Shown here: one piece after another, positions 13,236 to 21,177 of the stretch | Layout of the letters: each line of letters begins with the position of its first letter | Position numbering within the stretch: position 1 is the first letter of the stretch | NCBI GenBank assembly: GCA_964504385.1 | Contig: CAZDEF010000040.1 | Coordinates: forward strand, 1 to 23,599 | DNA length: 23,599 nucleotides | Reading direction: 5' to 3' | Source of the DNA: Limiplasma sp964504385 | GTDB taxonomy: Bacteria; Bacillota; Clostridia; Christensenellales; Aristaeellaceae | Notes under the pieces: model-generated | Database searches by the model: none | Told to the model about the DNA's origin: nothing | What the model saw: only the letters and a program-made list of their open reading frames with translations | Program-made: the position numbers and the translations under genes

Positions 13236-14513
13236 ATGAAAGTTCTGGTTGTTGGCGGCGGCGGACGTGAGCACGCCATTATTAAGAAACTGAAGGAAAG
13301 CCCGGAGATCACGCAGCTGTACTGCGCGCCCGGCAACGGCGGCATTGCCCAGGACGCTGTATGCGTGCCGTACCGCTCCACGGATGTGGAAGCCATCACC
13401 GCCTACGCGGCGGCAGAAAAGATGGATTATGTGGTGGTCGCGCAGGACGATCCTTTGTGTATGGGGCTGGTGGATCGGCTGAAGGCGGTGGGCATTCCCG
13501 CCTTCGGGCCGGACCAGAAGGCTGCACGCATTGAAGGCAGCAAAGTGTTTTCCAAGAACCTGATGAAGAAGTACGGCATTCCAACAGCGGCGTACGAAGC
13601 CTTTGACGATATGGACGCGGCGCTGACTTTTGTGCGCACGGCGCGCTGCCCGCTCGTGGTGAAGGCGGACGGATTGGCGCTGGGCAAGGGCGTGCTGATC
13701 TGCACGAGCAATGCCGAGGCGGAAGCAGCTGTGACCGACATGATGCAGGGCGGCAAATTTGGCGCATCCGGCAGCCGCGTGGTGGTGGAGGCGTTCCTGG
13801 ATGGGCCGGAGGTAAGCGTGCTGTGCTTTACCGATGGAACCACGATCCGCCCCATGGTGTCCAGCATGGATCACAAACGGGCGCTGGATCACGATGAGGG
13901 CCTGAACACCGGCGGCATGGGCGTGATCGCCCCCAATCCCTATTATACGGCCGATGTGGCGCAGCGCTGCATGCGGGAGATCTTTCTGCCGACGCTGGAA
14001 GCGATGCGCAAAGAGGGCTGCCCGTTTCATGGCTGCCTGTATTTTGGCCTGATGCTGACAGCGGACGGCCCCAAGGTGATCGAGTACAATTGCCGCTTCG
14101 GCGACCCGGAAACGCAGGCGGTGCTGCCGCTGCTGCGCAGCGACCTGTTTACCATCATGCGCGCCACCACGAATGAGACGCTGGATCAGGTAAAGGTGGA
14201 ATTTGCAGACGGCGCAAGCTGCTGCGTGGTGCTGGCCAGCGGCGGATATCCGCAGAAGTACGAAACGGGTAAGCCCATCAGCGGATTGGCGGAGGCGGAG
14301 AAAACAGCCTACGTCTATCATGCCGGCACCAAGAGAGGCGAACAGGGCCAGATCCTCACCTCCGGCGGCCGCGTGCTGGGCGTGACGGCTGTGGCGGACG
14401 ATCTGTGCGAGGCGATCCGCAAAGCGTATGCGGCTTCCGATGAGATCAGCTTTGAAAAGATGCATCGGCGCAGCGACATCGGCGCAAGGGCGCTGAAGGC
14501 GTTTGAGCAGTAG
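13236..14513 (+). CDS. purD: Phosphoribosylamine--glycine ligase (GAR synthetase)
   Basis: This 425-residue ATP-grasp enzyme joins glycine to phosphoribosylamine, the second step of the pathway. VLVVGGGGREHAI opens the protein, the ATP-grasp loop is at VVKADGLALGKGVLI near residues 144-158, and the GGMGVIAP and EYNCRFGDPETQ motifs follow. GGAGG at 13225-13229 lies 6 nt before the ATG at 13236. The gap of 108 nt before it is the largest inside the operon and contains the hairpin at 13150-13173. Confidence 0.95.
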   Translation: MKVLVVGGGGREHAIIKKLKESPEITQLYCAPGNGGIAQDAVCVPYRSTDVEAITAYAAAEKMDYVVVAQDDPLCMGLVDRLKAVGIPAFGPDQKAARIEGSKVFSKNLMKKYGIPTAAYEAFDDMDAALTFVRTARCPLVVKADGLALGKGVLICTSNAEAEAAVTDMMQGGKFGASGSRVVVEAFLDGPEVSVLCFTDGTTIRPMVSSMDHKRALDHDEGLNTGGMGVIAPNPYYTADVAQRCMREIFLPTLEAMRKEGCPFHGCLYFGLMLTADGPKVIEYNCRFGDPETQAVLPLLRSDLFTIMRATTNETLDQVKVEFADGASCCVVLASGGYPQKYETGKPISGLAEAEKTAYVYHAGTKRGEQGQILTSGGRVLGVTAVADDLCEAIRKAYAASDEISFEKMHRRSDIGARALKAFEQ

Positions 14514-14575
14514 CCCGCCCCTGAACACAGGGCAGGCGGCTGCTCCGTTTCCCCAATGACGAAGGAGAGAAAACA

Positions 14576-17500
14576 ATGGCTGTTTATCGCGTTTATGTAG
14601 AAAAGAAGCCCGAGTATGCTGTGGAAGCCAAGGGACTTTTGCAGGAGATCCGCCACATTCTGCTCATCAAGAGCGTGACCGGCGTGCGGGTGCTCAACCG
14701 TTATGATGTGGAGGGCATTGACCGCGAGCTGTTCGACCGGTGCATGCCCATCGTGTTTTCCGAGCCGCAGGTGGATCTGACCTATGAAACGCTGCCGGAA
14801 GGCGCGGATGCGATGATCGCGGTGGAGTATCTGCCCGGCCAGTTTGACGCGCGCGCCGCCAGCTGTGAGGAGTGCATCCAGCTGGTGAGCCAGTGCGAAC
14901 GTCCCACTGTGCTGACAGCGCGGGTGTACTTGCTGGAGGGCACGCCAACGGAAGATGAAATGGCGCGTATCCGCAAGCATCTCATCAACCCTGTGGAAAG
15001 CCGGGAAGCCAGTCTGGCCGAGAAAACGACCCTCAAACAGGACTATGATCAGCCGGAAACGGTGGAAACGCTTACCGGCTTTACCTCCATGGACGACGAG
15101 ACGGTGGCTGCCTTTGTGCAGAAGTACGGCTTGGCCATGGATGCGGATGATCTGGCCTTCTGCCGTGCCTATTTCCAGAGCGAACAGCGCGACCCGACCC
15201 TAACGGAAATCCGCATGATCGATACCTATTGGTCTGATCACTGCCGGCACACCACATTCCTGACCACGCTGGATCAGGTGAACATCGAGAAACCGGCTGT
15301 GGAAGCGGCCTTCCGGCGCTATCTTGCGCTGCGCGAAAGCGTCTATGCAGGCCGCAAAGGCGGCCCCAAGCCCATGAATCTGATGGATATCGCCACCATC
15401 GGTGCCAAAGCGCTCAAGCAGCAGGGCAAGCTGAGCAATCTGGACGAGAGCGAGGAGATCAATGCCTGCTCCATCAAGATCGACGTGGACGTTGCGGGCA
15501 AGAAAGAGCCGTGGCTGCTCATGTTTAAGAATGAAACGCACAACCACCCGACGGAGATCGAGCCCTTCGGCGGCGCGGCCACCTGCATTGGCGGCGCGAT
15601 CCGCGATCCGCTTTCCGGGCGCACCTATGTGTATCAGGCCATGCGCGTGACCGGCGCGGCGGATCCGCTGCTGCCGGTCGCACAGACCATGCAGGGCAAG
15701 CTGCCCCAGCGCAAGCTGGTGACTACGGCCGCTGCGGGCTACAGCGCATACGGCAACCAGATCGGTCTGGCTACGGGGCTGGTGGATGAAATGTATCATC
15801 CCGGCTATGCGGCCAAACGGCTGGAGATCGGCGCGGTGGTGGGCGGCGCGCCGGAAAGAAACGTGCGCCGCGAGCAGCCGATTCCCGGCGATGTGATCGT
15901 GCTGCTGGGCGGCCGCACGGGCCGCGATGGCTGCGGCGGCGCAACGGGTTCCTCCAAGAGCCACAAGCTGGAAAGCATCGAGACCTGCGGCGCGGAAGTG
16001 CAGAAGGGCAACCCGGTGGTGGAGCGCAAGCTGCAGCGCCTGTTCCGGGATGAAAAGGTCACTCGCCTGATCAAACGCTGCAATGACTTTGGCGCGGGCG
16101 GCGTGAGTGTGGCGATCGGCGAACTGGCCGACGGCCTGAGCATCGATCTGGACAAGGTGCCTAAGAAATATGAAGGCTTGGACGGTACGGAGCTGGCGAT
16201 CTCCGAAAGTCAGGAACGCATGGCCGTGGTGGTGGCCTCTGAGGATGCGGCGCTTTTCATCCGCTATGCAAACGAGGAGAACTTGGAAGCAACGGTCGTG
16301 GCGGTTGTCACCGAGGAGCCACGCCTGCGGATGCATTGGAAGGGCCATACCATTGTGGATCTGAGCCGCGAATTCCTGAATTCGAACGGCGCGGAAAAGC
16401 ATGCTTCCGTATGCGTCGAGGACGCAAAGGTGGAGAATGTGCCCTTTGCAGGCGTTACTTTTGCTGAAAAGCTGGAGAACATGGTCGGCGACCTGAACAT
16501 CTGCTCCAAAAAGGGATTGAGCGAACGTTTTGATTCCACCATTGGCGCAGGAACAGTACTGATGCCCTTCGGCGGAAAGTATCAGCTGACCCCGGCGCAG
16601 ACCATGGTGGCCAAGCTGCCAGTGCTGGAAGGCGAGACCACCACCGTCAGCGGTATGAGCTACGGCTTCCACCCGCAGGTGATGGCGCAGAGCCCATACG
16701 AGGGCGCATACCTGAGCGTAGTGGAAAGCATGATGAAGCTTGGCGCTGCCGGCTTTGACACCACAAAAGCCTATCTGACATTCCAGGAATACTTTGAGCG
16801 CATGACGGGCGCGCCGGAACGCTGGGGCAAGCCGATGGCGGCGCTGCTGGGTGCTCTGGACGCGCAGATGGATCTTGGCGTGGCGGCGATCGGCGGCAAG
16901 GATTCCATGAGCGGTACGTTTGAAAACTTGGATGTGCCGCCTACGTTGGTCAGCTTTGCTGTGGCTCCCGGCGACAGCGGCGAGGTGATCTCACCCGAGT
17001 TCAAGGCGGCGGGACATACGCTGTGCCTGCTGCGCGCGGATGCCTTTGACTGCAAAACCGTCAAAGAGAATCTGGCCCAATTGTATCAAGCCATCCAAAA
17101 GGGCGCTGTACTCTCCGCCTGGGCGCTGGGTCTGGGCGGCGTGGCTGAGGGCGCATTTAAAATGGCACTGGGCAACCGGATCGGAGCGGAATTGGAGAAC
17201 GTGGCCGATCTCTTCCGTCAGGATTTTGGCGCGGTGCTGCTGGAAATGGCTGAGGGCGAAACGCTGGGCGATGTGATCGGCCGGACGGTGGAAGACTATA
17301 CGCTGTCTTTTGGCGGCGAATGCGTAAACCTTGCCGACATTCAGGAAGTGTACGAAGGAAAGCTGACCAAGGTGTTCCCCTACTATGCCGATGGCGAGAA
17401 GGTGGAGAAGGCGAACTTTGAAGCCAAGGAGTGGGCAAAGCCCGCAGTTTTGACGCACAAGCCTGCGGCATTCATCCCTGTGTTCCCCGGCACCAACTGC

Positions 17501-18256
17501 GAAGTGGATACAGCGCGCGCACTGACCCGGGCAGGCGCGGAGCCGCGCATCCTTCTCATCAATAACCTCACTCCCAACGCGATCGGTGAAAGCCTGCAGC
17601 AGGCGGTGAAGATGATCGGCGAAAGCCAGATGATCGTATTGCCCGGTGGATTCTCCGGTGGCGACGAGCCGGATGGAAGCGCCAAGTTCATCACTGCATT
17701 TTTCCGCAACCCCATGATGAAGGATGCGGTGCATGAACTGCTCAAGCAGCGCGACGGCCTGATGCTGGGGATCTGCAACGGCTTCCAGGCGCTGATCAAA
17801 CTGGGTTTGGTGCCCTATGGCGAGATCATCGACACGGACGATACATGCCCCACGCTCACATTCAACACCATCGGCCGTCACCAGAGCATGCTGGTGCGCA
17901 CCCGCGTGGCCAGCAACAAGAGCCCGTGGCTGCAGCTGTGTGGAGCAGGGGATATTCACAGCATTGCCATTTCGCACGGCGAGGGACGCTTTGTAGCGGG
18001 CGATGCGGTGCTGGAGCAGCTGAAACGCAATGGGCAGATTGCCACGCAGTATGTGGATGCGGACGGAGATCCCACCATGAATCTGCGCTGCAATCCTAAC
18101 GGCAGCGTGCTGGCCATTGAAGGCATCACCAGCCCGGACGGCCGGGTGCTGGGCAAGATGGGCCACAGCGAACGCGCAGGCATCGATCTGTACAAGAATG
18201 TTCCGGGAGAATGTTTCCAACCGATCTTTGAAGGCGGCGTGAAGTATTTCAAGTAA
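14576..18256 (+). CDS. purL: Phosphoribosylformylglycinamidine synthase, single-chain PurL
   Basis: This 1226-residue protein combines the synthetase and glutaminase that are separate (PurS, PurL, PurQ) in Bacillus. The N-terminal PurS-like part covers about residues 1-150. The synthetase core includes FKNETHNHPTEIEPFGGAAT near residues 317-336. The class I glutaminase is C-terminal, with PGTNCEVDTA, the nucleophile Cys1067 in GICNGFQ, and the His1134/Glu1136 pair in HGEGRF. It converts FGAR to FGAM with glutamine. This long form is known from streptococci and clostridia. GGAGAG precedes the ATG. It is the last gene of the operon, 75 nt before the terminator. Confidence 0.95.
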   Translation: MAVYRVYVEKKPEYAVEAKGLLQEIRHILLIKSVTGVRVLNRYDVEGIDRELFDRCMPIVFSEPQVDLTYETLPEGADAMIAVEYLPGQFDARAASCEECIQLVSQCERPTVLTARVYLLEGTPTEDEMARIRKHLINPVESREASLAEKTTLKQDYDQPETVETLTGFTSMDDETVAAFVQKYGLAMDADDLAFCRAYFQSEQRDPTLTEIRMIDTYWSDHCRHTTFLTTLDQVNIEKPAVEAAFRRYLALRESVYAGRKGGPKPMNLMDIATIGAKALKQQGKLSNLDESEEINACSIKIDVDVAGKKEPWLLMFKNETHNHPTEIEPFGGAATCIGGAIRDPLSGRTYVYQAMRVTGAADPLLPVAQTMQGKLPQRKLVTTAAAGYSAYGNQIGLATGLVDEMYHPGYAAKRLEIGAVVGGAPERNVRREQPIPGDVIVLLGGRTGRDGCGGATGSSKSHKLESIETCGAEVQKGNPVVERKLQRLFRDEKVTRLIKRCNDFGAGGVSVAIGELADGLSIDLDKVPKKYEGLDGTELAISESQERMAVVVASEDAALFIRYANEENLEATVVAVVTEEPRLRMHWKGHTIVDLSREFLNSNGAEKHASVCVEDAKVENVPFAGVTFAEKLENMVGDLNICSKKGLSERFDSTIGAGTVLMPFGGKYQLTPAQTMVAKLPVLEGETTTVSGMSYGFHPQVMAQSPYEGAYLSVVESMMKLGAAGFDTTKAYLTFQEYFERMTGAPERWGKPMAALLGALDAQMDLGVAAIGGKDSMSGTFENLDVPPTLVSFAVAPGDSGEVISPEFKAAGHTLCLLRADAFDCKTVKENLAQLYQAIQKGAVLSAWALGLGGVAEGAFKMALGNRIGAELENVADLFRQDFGAVLLEMAEGETLGDVIGRTVEDYTLSFGGECVNLADIQEVYEGKLTKVFPYYADGEKVEKANFEAKEWAKPAVLTHKPAAFIPVFPGTNCEVDTARALTRAGAEPRILLINNLTPNAIGESLQQAVKMIGESQMIVLPGGFSGGDEPDGSAKFITAFFRNPMMKDAVHELLKQRDGLMLGICNGFQALIKLGLVPYGEIIDTDDTCPTLTFNTIGRHQSMLVRTRVASNKSPWLQLCGAGDIHSIAISHGEGRFVAGDAVLEQLKRNGQIATQYVDADGDPTMNLRCNPNGSVLAIEGITSPDGRVLGKMGHSERAGIDLYKNVPGECFQPIFEGGVKYFK

Positions 18257-18330
18257 AGATTAGCAGACACTCGCTCTACTTCCATGTAACGCTCTACAAT
18301 TCACCGTAGGTTTAGTACAGCAATAGTATC

Positions 18331-18380
18331 AAGCAGAGCCTTGACGGGTTTTCTTTTCCGTCAAGGCTCTGCTTGTTTAT
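18331..18380. terminator. 17-bp terminator ending the purine operon
   Basis: Positions 18331-18347 pair perfectly with 18358-18374 over 17 bp (arms begin AAGCAGAGCC and end GGCTCTGCTT), with a T-rich 10-nt loop. On the plus strand it is followed by GTTTATT. It sits 3 nt beyond the stop of the convergent minus-strand gene at 18377, so it probably serves both transcripts. Confidence 0.85.
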
Positions 18381-18894
18381 TCATCTATTTTAAACTCTTT
18401 CAGTGTGTTGCTGTTAGTGGGCGCATAGATGATTGCATGGCTTGTAGCATCTGCTTCACTTAATGAATAGTCACCGTTTTTGTCTTTTGTAAACACTACT
18501 TCTTTTTGAACGATGCCACTAATTGAATATACACCCGAATTATCGTTTTTATCACTGTAAAGTATCATGCACCAGTTAAAATCGTTCTTGGAAACATAGT
18601 TGAAATACCAGTCAGTAAGTGCTTCCGTGGTGACTAAATTCGAGTTCGCTTCGATGATAGAATACTCGCCTATTTTTTTGTACCCACTCCGTTCATCACA
18701 TCTCGAACCCGTGCAGTGTCGTACAGATGTGTTTCTTGCATTTCTTGCGTTTCTTGTAGTTCTTGAGTTTCTTGCGTTGATGTGTCGTCCGTATTGCTAA
18801 AGATGCCAGATAGAATCAGAACAATGAGTATCCAAAACCACCACTTCTTGAAAAGGGGTTTCTTTGTTTTGGCTGTAGCTTCTTTACCTTTCAT
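18377..18894 (-). CDS. Membrane-anchored hypothetical protein interrupted by a frame change
   Basis: Two pieces read as one protein of 172 residues if the frame shifts by -1. The first, 18894-18670, encodes 74 residues: a basic N-terminus, one membrane segment (KKWWFWILIVLILSGIF, about residues 16-32) and a Gln-Glu repeat linker. It ends at a TAG that follows A AAA AAA (18679-18673). After a -1 shift the reading continues as IGEYSIIEANSNLV into the second piece, 35 residues before its internal ATG at 18568, which has no ribosome binding site of its own. The extracellular part is polar and of unknown function. The gene is clearly AT-richer than its neighbours, suggesting acquisition. The break may be a programmed frameshift, a decayed gene or a homopolymer sequencing error. 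The start at 18894 has GGGGGGA upstream. Confidence 0.6.
18730..18774 (-). repeat. Five 9-bp tandem repeats encoding Gln-Glu-X
   Basis: Five imperfect 9-nt units, each CAAGAA plus a variable codon on the minus strand, run from 18774 to 18730. They encode QET, QEL, QET, QEM and QET in the linker just outside the membrane segment of the interrupted protein. Such arrays can gain or lose units by slippage without breaking the frame. Confidence 0.8.
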
Positions 18895-18931
18895 AATGCA
18901 AATCCCCCCAAAAAAATTTGTTGGTATTTAC

Positions 18932-18940
18932 ATTATAACA
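18932..18940 (-). promoter_or_regulatory. Extended -10 promoter of the interrupted membrane-protein gene
   Basis: On the minus strand TGTTATAAT (18940-18932) combines a full TATAAT with the extended TG element. No good -35 is seen at the proper distance. The start of transcription would be about 30 nt upstream of the ATG at 18894. Confidence 0.5.
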
Positions 18941-19066
18941 GATTGTAACAAAAAAGCATAGTCGAAGTTCGGGTTATTTATGGTATAGTTTCAAGAAATT
19001 GGCATTACCAGATAAAACCAGTGGAGGAATTGCAGTGTTTGTAGATGTTCGAAGCCGGGCTTTGAC

Positions 19067-19696
19067 CTATTCGGGCCGATCATATTGAAGAATGAGCAAT
19101 GTTCCGCGCTGCACGCTGATGACGGCGGGCGTGTCGAGATGCTGATTGCTTACACCCAAAGGATAATCGCCGGTCAGCGTGTGGTTGGAAAGCGGATACT
19201 TGAGCCCTTGCAGGGTCACGCCATCGGCCTTGTCGCCGAGACAGAACACGCTTACGGTTGTGCCAACGGGGCGCGAGGGGAGCAGCAGCTTTCCGTCGGT
19301 AAGGGCATAGGCGGTGTATGTGCTGGCGAGCAAACGGAGGAATGCCCCCAGCTTGCTGTACCACCCCATGCTTTGAAAATTAGCCAGCAGATGATCGGGT
19401 CTTCCGCCGGCACAGCCATAGAGAGCGAAATCGCGATACCCCATAGCGAAGCCCTGTGCGAGGGCGATGCCGGTGTCTGTATCATCCTTCTCCACGGGAT
19501 GCTTTTCCAGCGGGAGATCGGTGGGAATGGAATACGCGCCCAGCGAGTCCAGATCGCCGATCAACAGATGCGGCCGAATACCGATGCCGTCCAGCGTGCG
19601 CAGCCCGCCGTCGGCCGCGATGATGAAATCATCAGCCTGAGGATGAAAACCGCGCGCGGTGAACTCGCCAGCGCCGACGATATAGCATGAGGGCAT
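19067..19696 (-). CDS. thiN: Thiamine pyrophosphokinase
   Basis: This 209-residue enzyme makes thiamine pyrophosphate directly from thiamine and ATP. The family motif GDLDS is at residues 47-51 and the acidic EKDDTDTGIAL, which carries the metal-binding aspartates, begins near residue 69. The C-terminal half forms the beta-rich thiamine-binding domain (GLKYPLSNHTL, LGVSNQ). The ATG at 19696 was chosen because GGGAGG lies 9 nt upstream and the family starts just before the first strand; longer in-frame starts run into the promoter. It is divergent from thiT, so import and activation of thiamine are encoded side by side, but no riboswitch precedes thiN. Confidence 0.92.
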   Translation of the reverse strand: MPSCYIVGAGEFTARGFHPQADDFIIAADGGLRTLDGIGIRPHLLIGDLDSLGAYSIPTDLPLEKHPVEKDDTDTGIALAQGFAMGYRDFALYGCAGGRPDHLLANFQSMGWYSKLGAFLRLLASTYTAYALTDGKLLLPSRPVGTTVSVFCLGDKADGVTLQGLKYPLSNHTLTGDYPLGVSNQHLDTPAVISVQRGTLLILQYDRPE

Positions 19697-19730
19697 GGAG
19701 CGGAGCCTCCCTTTCAGACAGGATAAGGGT

Positions 19731-19758
19731 ATTGTAGCACGCTTTGAACAAAATGCAA
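19731..19758 (-). promoter_or_regulatory. Sigma-A promoter of thiN
   Basis: On the minus strand TTGCAT (19758-19753) and TACAAT (19736-19731) are separated by 16 nt. Transcription would begin near 19724, with a leader of about 28 nt. Confidence 0.6.
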
Positions 19759-19767
19759 AGTGCAGCC

Positions 19768-19796
19768 TTGACATCCTGCATACCTGCCCTTATAAT
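19768..19796 (+). promoter_or_regulatory. Consensus sigma-A promoter of the thiT riboswitch
   Basis: TTGACA (19768-19773) and TATAAT (19791-19796) are both perfect and 17 nt apart. The transcript would begin near 19803, just ahead of the TPP aptamer. It is back-to-back with the thiN promoter, 10 nt from the thiN -35 element. Confidence 0.9.
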
Positions 19797-19814
19797 ACTT
19801 CCAGAACTGAACAC

Positions 19815-19900
19815 CGCTAGGGGCGCAGAAATGCTGAGATTGCCTTGCAAAAGGCATGTCCCTTTGAACCTGATGTCGTTAGTACGACCGTAGGGAAGCG
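19815..19900 (+). ncRNA. TPP riboswitch (THI element)
   Basis: The conserved blocks of the thiamine pyrophosphate aptamer are present in order: CTAGGGGC, ATGCTGAGAT, CCCTTTGAACCTGAT and GTAGGGAAGCG. The closing stem pairs CGCT (19815-19818) with AGCG (19897-19900). Binding of TPP should favour the downstream terminator (19936-19965) and turn off thiT, so control is by transcription attenuation. A small hairpin with a GCAA loop (19914-19929) lies between aptamer and terminator. Confidence 0.97.
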
Positions 19901-19935
19901 AAGTCACACAAGAAAACCTGCAAAGGTTTGAAAGT

Positions 19936-19965
19936 GCCATCGTCCCGACGGACGATGGCTTTTTT
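19936..19965 (+). terminator. Riboswitch-controlled terminator ahead of thiT
   Basis: GCCATCGTCC (19936-19945) pairs perfectly with GGACGATGGC (19950-19959) around a CGAC loop, followed by six T residues (19960-19965). It ends 49 nt before the thiT start and is the expression platform of the TPP riboswitch. Confidence 0.92.
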
Positions 19966-20014
19966 GTACCGATGGCGGTGCGTCTGTTCGAAAAAACAAA
20001 AGGGAGGAAACCCC

Positions 20015-20665
20015 ATGGCTTTCAAATTCGAAGACGTTACCCTCGTTGGTTGGATCCTGCTGGCAGTGCTGGCTGCCTGCGCTGCCGCTCTATTGCTAAT
20101 CGCGCGCAACAAGCAGAAATGGACGCCTCAAATGCTGGCCAACGCCGCCATCTGCATGGCGCTCAGCTTTGTGCTCAGTTACATTCGTCTCTTTAAGCTG
20201 CCGCAGGGCGGATCCGTCACGCCTGCATCCTTGCTGCCGATCCTGGCCTTTGCCTATTATCACGGCACGGTTCCCGGATTGGTGGTGGGCATTGCCTATG
20301 GATTCTTGCAGATGATCCAAGACCCGTGGATCGTGAGTGCGGCACAGGCTGCGCTGGATTACCCGCTGGCATTCGGCTGCGTTGCTTTTGCAGGGGTTTT
20401 TGGCCAGCTGCAGCACCGGAAAGGCTGGAAGGAATTGCTGTGCTGGCTTGGAGCAGTGCTGACGGTGGGCTTGGGCCGATTTGTCTGTCACACCCTCAGC
20501 GGAGTGGTGTTCTTTGCGGAATATGCCGCTGAAAGCGGGCTGTCCCCGTGGGTGTACTCGACGGGCTACAATGCCTTTGTGTTCGTAGATCTGGCCATCT
20601 GTCTGGCAGTGGTCGCCTTCCCACAGGTGCGCAAGGCCCTTGCCCGAATGACGGTGAAAAAGTAA
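20015..20665 (+). CDS. thiT: Thiamine transporter ThiT (ECF S component)
   Basis: This 216-residue, strongly hydrophobic protein has about six membrane segments. After an N-terminal helix the ThiT pattern follows: the AICMALSFVLSYIRLFKLPQGG segment near residues 45-66, in two parts, then SVTPASLLPILAFAYYHG and GIAYGFLQMIQDPW, which line the thiamine site in the family. It works with the shared ECF energising module, which is not in the window. The N-terminal extension before the first family helix is slightly longer than usual. AGGGAGGAAA precedes the ATG at 20015. Control by the TPP riboswitch supports the assignment. Confidence 0.92.
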   Translation: MAFKFEDVTLVGWILLAVLAACAAALLLIARNKQKWTPQMLANAAICMALSFVLSYIRLFKLPQGGSVTPASLLPILAFAYYHGTVPGLVVGIAYGFLQMIQDPWIVSAAQAALDYPLAFGCVAFAGVFGQLQHRKGWKELLCWLGAVLTVGLGRFVCHTLSGVVFFAEYAAESGLSPWVYSTGYNAFVFVDLAICLAVVAFPQVRKALARMTVKK

Positions 20666-20670
20666 CATAA

Positions 20671-20695
20671 AGAAAAAAGACGCAGGAAACCGTCC
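20671..20695 (-). terminator. Weak terminator after the VOC-family gene
   Basis: On the minus strand a short GACG/CGTC stem (20695-20679) is followed by a T6 run (the A-tract at 20673-20678 on the plus strand). The stem is only four to five base pairs, so it is a tentative call. It lies between the convergent stops of thiT and the VOC gene. Confidence 0.35.
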
Positions 20696-20737
20696 GTGTA
20701 TGATAGCCCAAAACCATTCGCTAAAAGGCTGGAAACG

Positions 20738-21118
20738 TCATTCGTGCAATTCCAATGGCAAACCGTCCGGATCGAAAAAGAAGGTCATCTTTCGGCCTGT
20801 GTACTCATCGGTGCGGACAGGTTCGCAGACGATGCCGAGAGTGTTCAGTTCCTGCATGGCGCTTTCCACGGAAGGCACATGAAAAGCCAGATGCCGCAGA
20901 CCGCGCGCTTCCGGGTAACTCGGGCGCTCGGGACTGTCCGGCATGATGAACAGCTCCAGCTCGATCTCGCCCATCTGAAGATCGATCTTCCAATCGTTGC
21001 GCTGCTCACGATAGTTTTCACGGATGATATGGAAACCGAGCAGATCCACATAAAAATAACGGCTTGCGTGGTAATTGCTGCCGATAACGGCGATATGATG
21101 GATTTTGGACAACTGCAT
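20738..21118 (-). CDS. VOC-family (glyoxalase/bleomycin-resistance fold) protein
   Basis: This 126-residue protein has the two beta-alpha-beta repeats of the vicinal oxygen chelate fold. Four expected metal ligands are in place: His8 (IHHIAV), Glu55 (IELELF), His76 (LRHLAFHV) and Glu123 (LPLELHE). It resembles the small GloA2/YaeR-like group whose substrate is unknown, so lactoylglutathione lyase activity should not be assumed. The ATG at 21118 follows AGGAGA; a longer in-frame reading overlaps the upstream terminator and was rejected. It lies downstream of the ATP-grasp gene with a hairpin in between. Confidence 0.85.
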   Translation of the reverse strand: MQLSKIHHIAVIGSNYHASRYFYVDLLGFHIIRENYREQRNDWKIDLQMGEIELELFIMPDSPERPSYPEARGLRHLAFHVPSVESAMQELNTLGIVCEPVRTDEYTGRKMTFFFDPDGLPLELHE

Positions 21119-21139
21119 ATATTCTCTCCTGATAACAAA

Positions 21140-21172
21140 CATGGCATGCGGGAAGCGATCTCGCATGCCATG
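21140..21172 (-). terminator. Hairpin terminator after the ATP-grasp gene
   Basis: CATGGCATGCG (21140-21150) and CGCATGCCATG (21162-21172) form a perfect 11-bp stem with an 11-nt loop. On the minus strand it is followed by TTTGTTATC, a modest T-tract. It begins 5 nt after the ATP-grasp stop and lies just upstream of the VOC gene's ribosome binding site, so it could reduce read-through into that gene. Confidence 0.55.
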
Positions 21173-21177
21173 AAATT

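Noticed and set aside
14514..14575. Possible terminator between purD and purL
   Set aside because: The CCTG/CAGG stem is short and interrupted and there is no T-tract. purL has its own ribosome binding site and appears co-transcribed.
19034..19087. 17-codon plus-strand ORF with GGAGGAATTGCA before a GTG start
   Set aside because: It is very short, runs antisense into the end of thiN and shows no family resemblance. At best it is a gene remnant.
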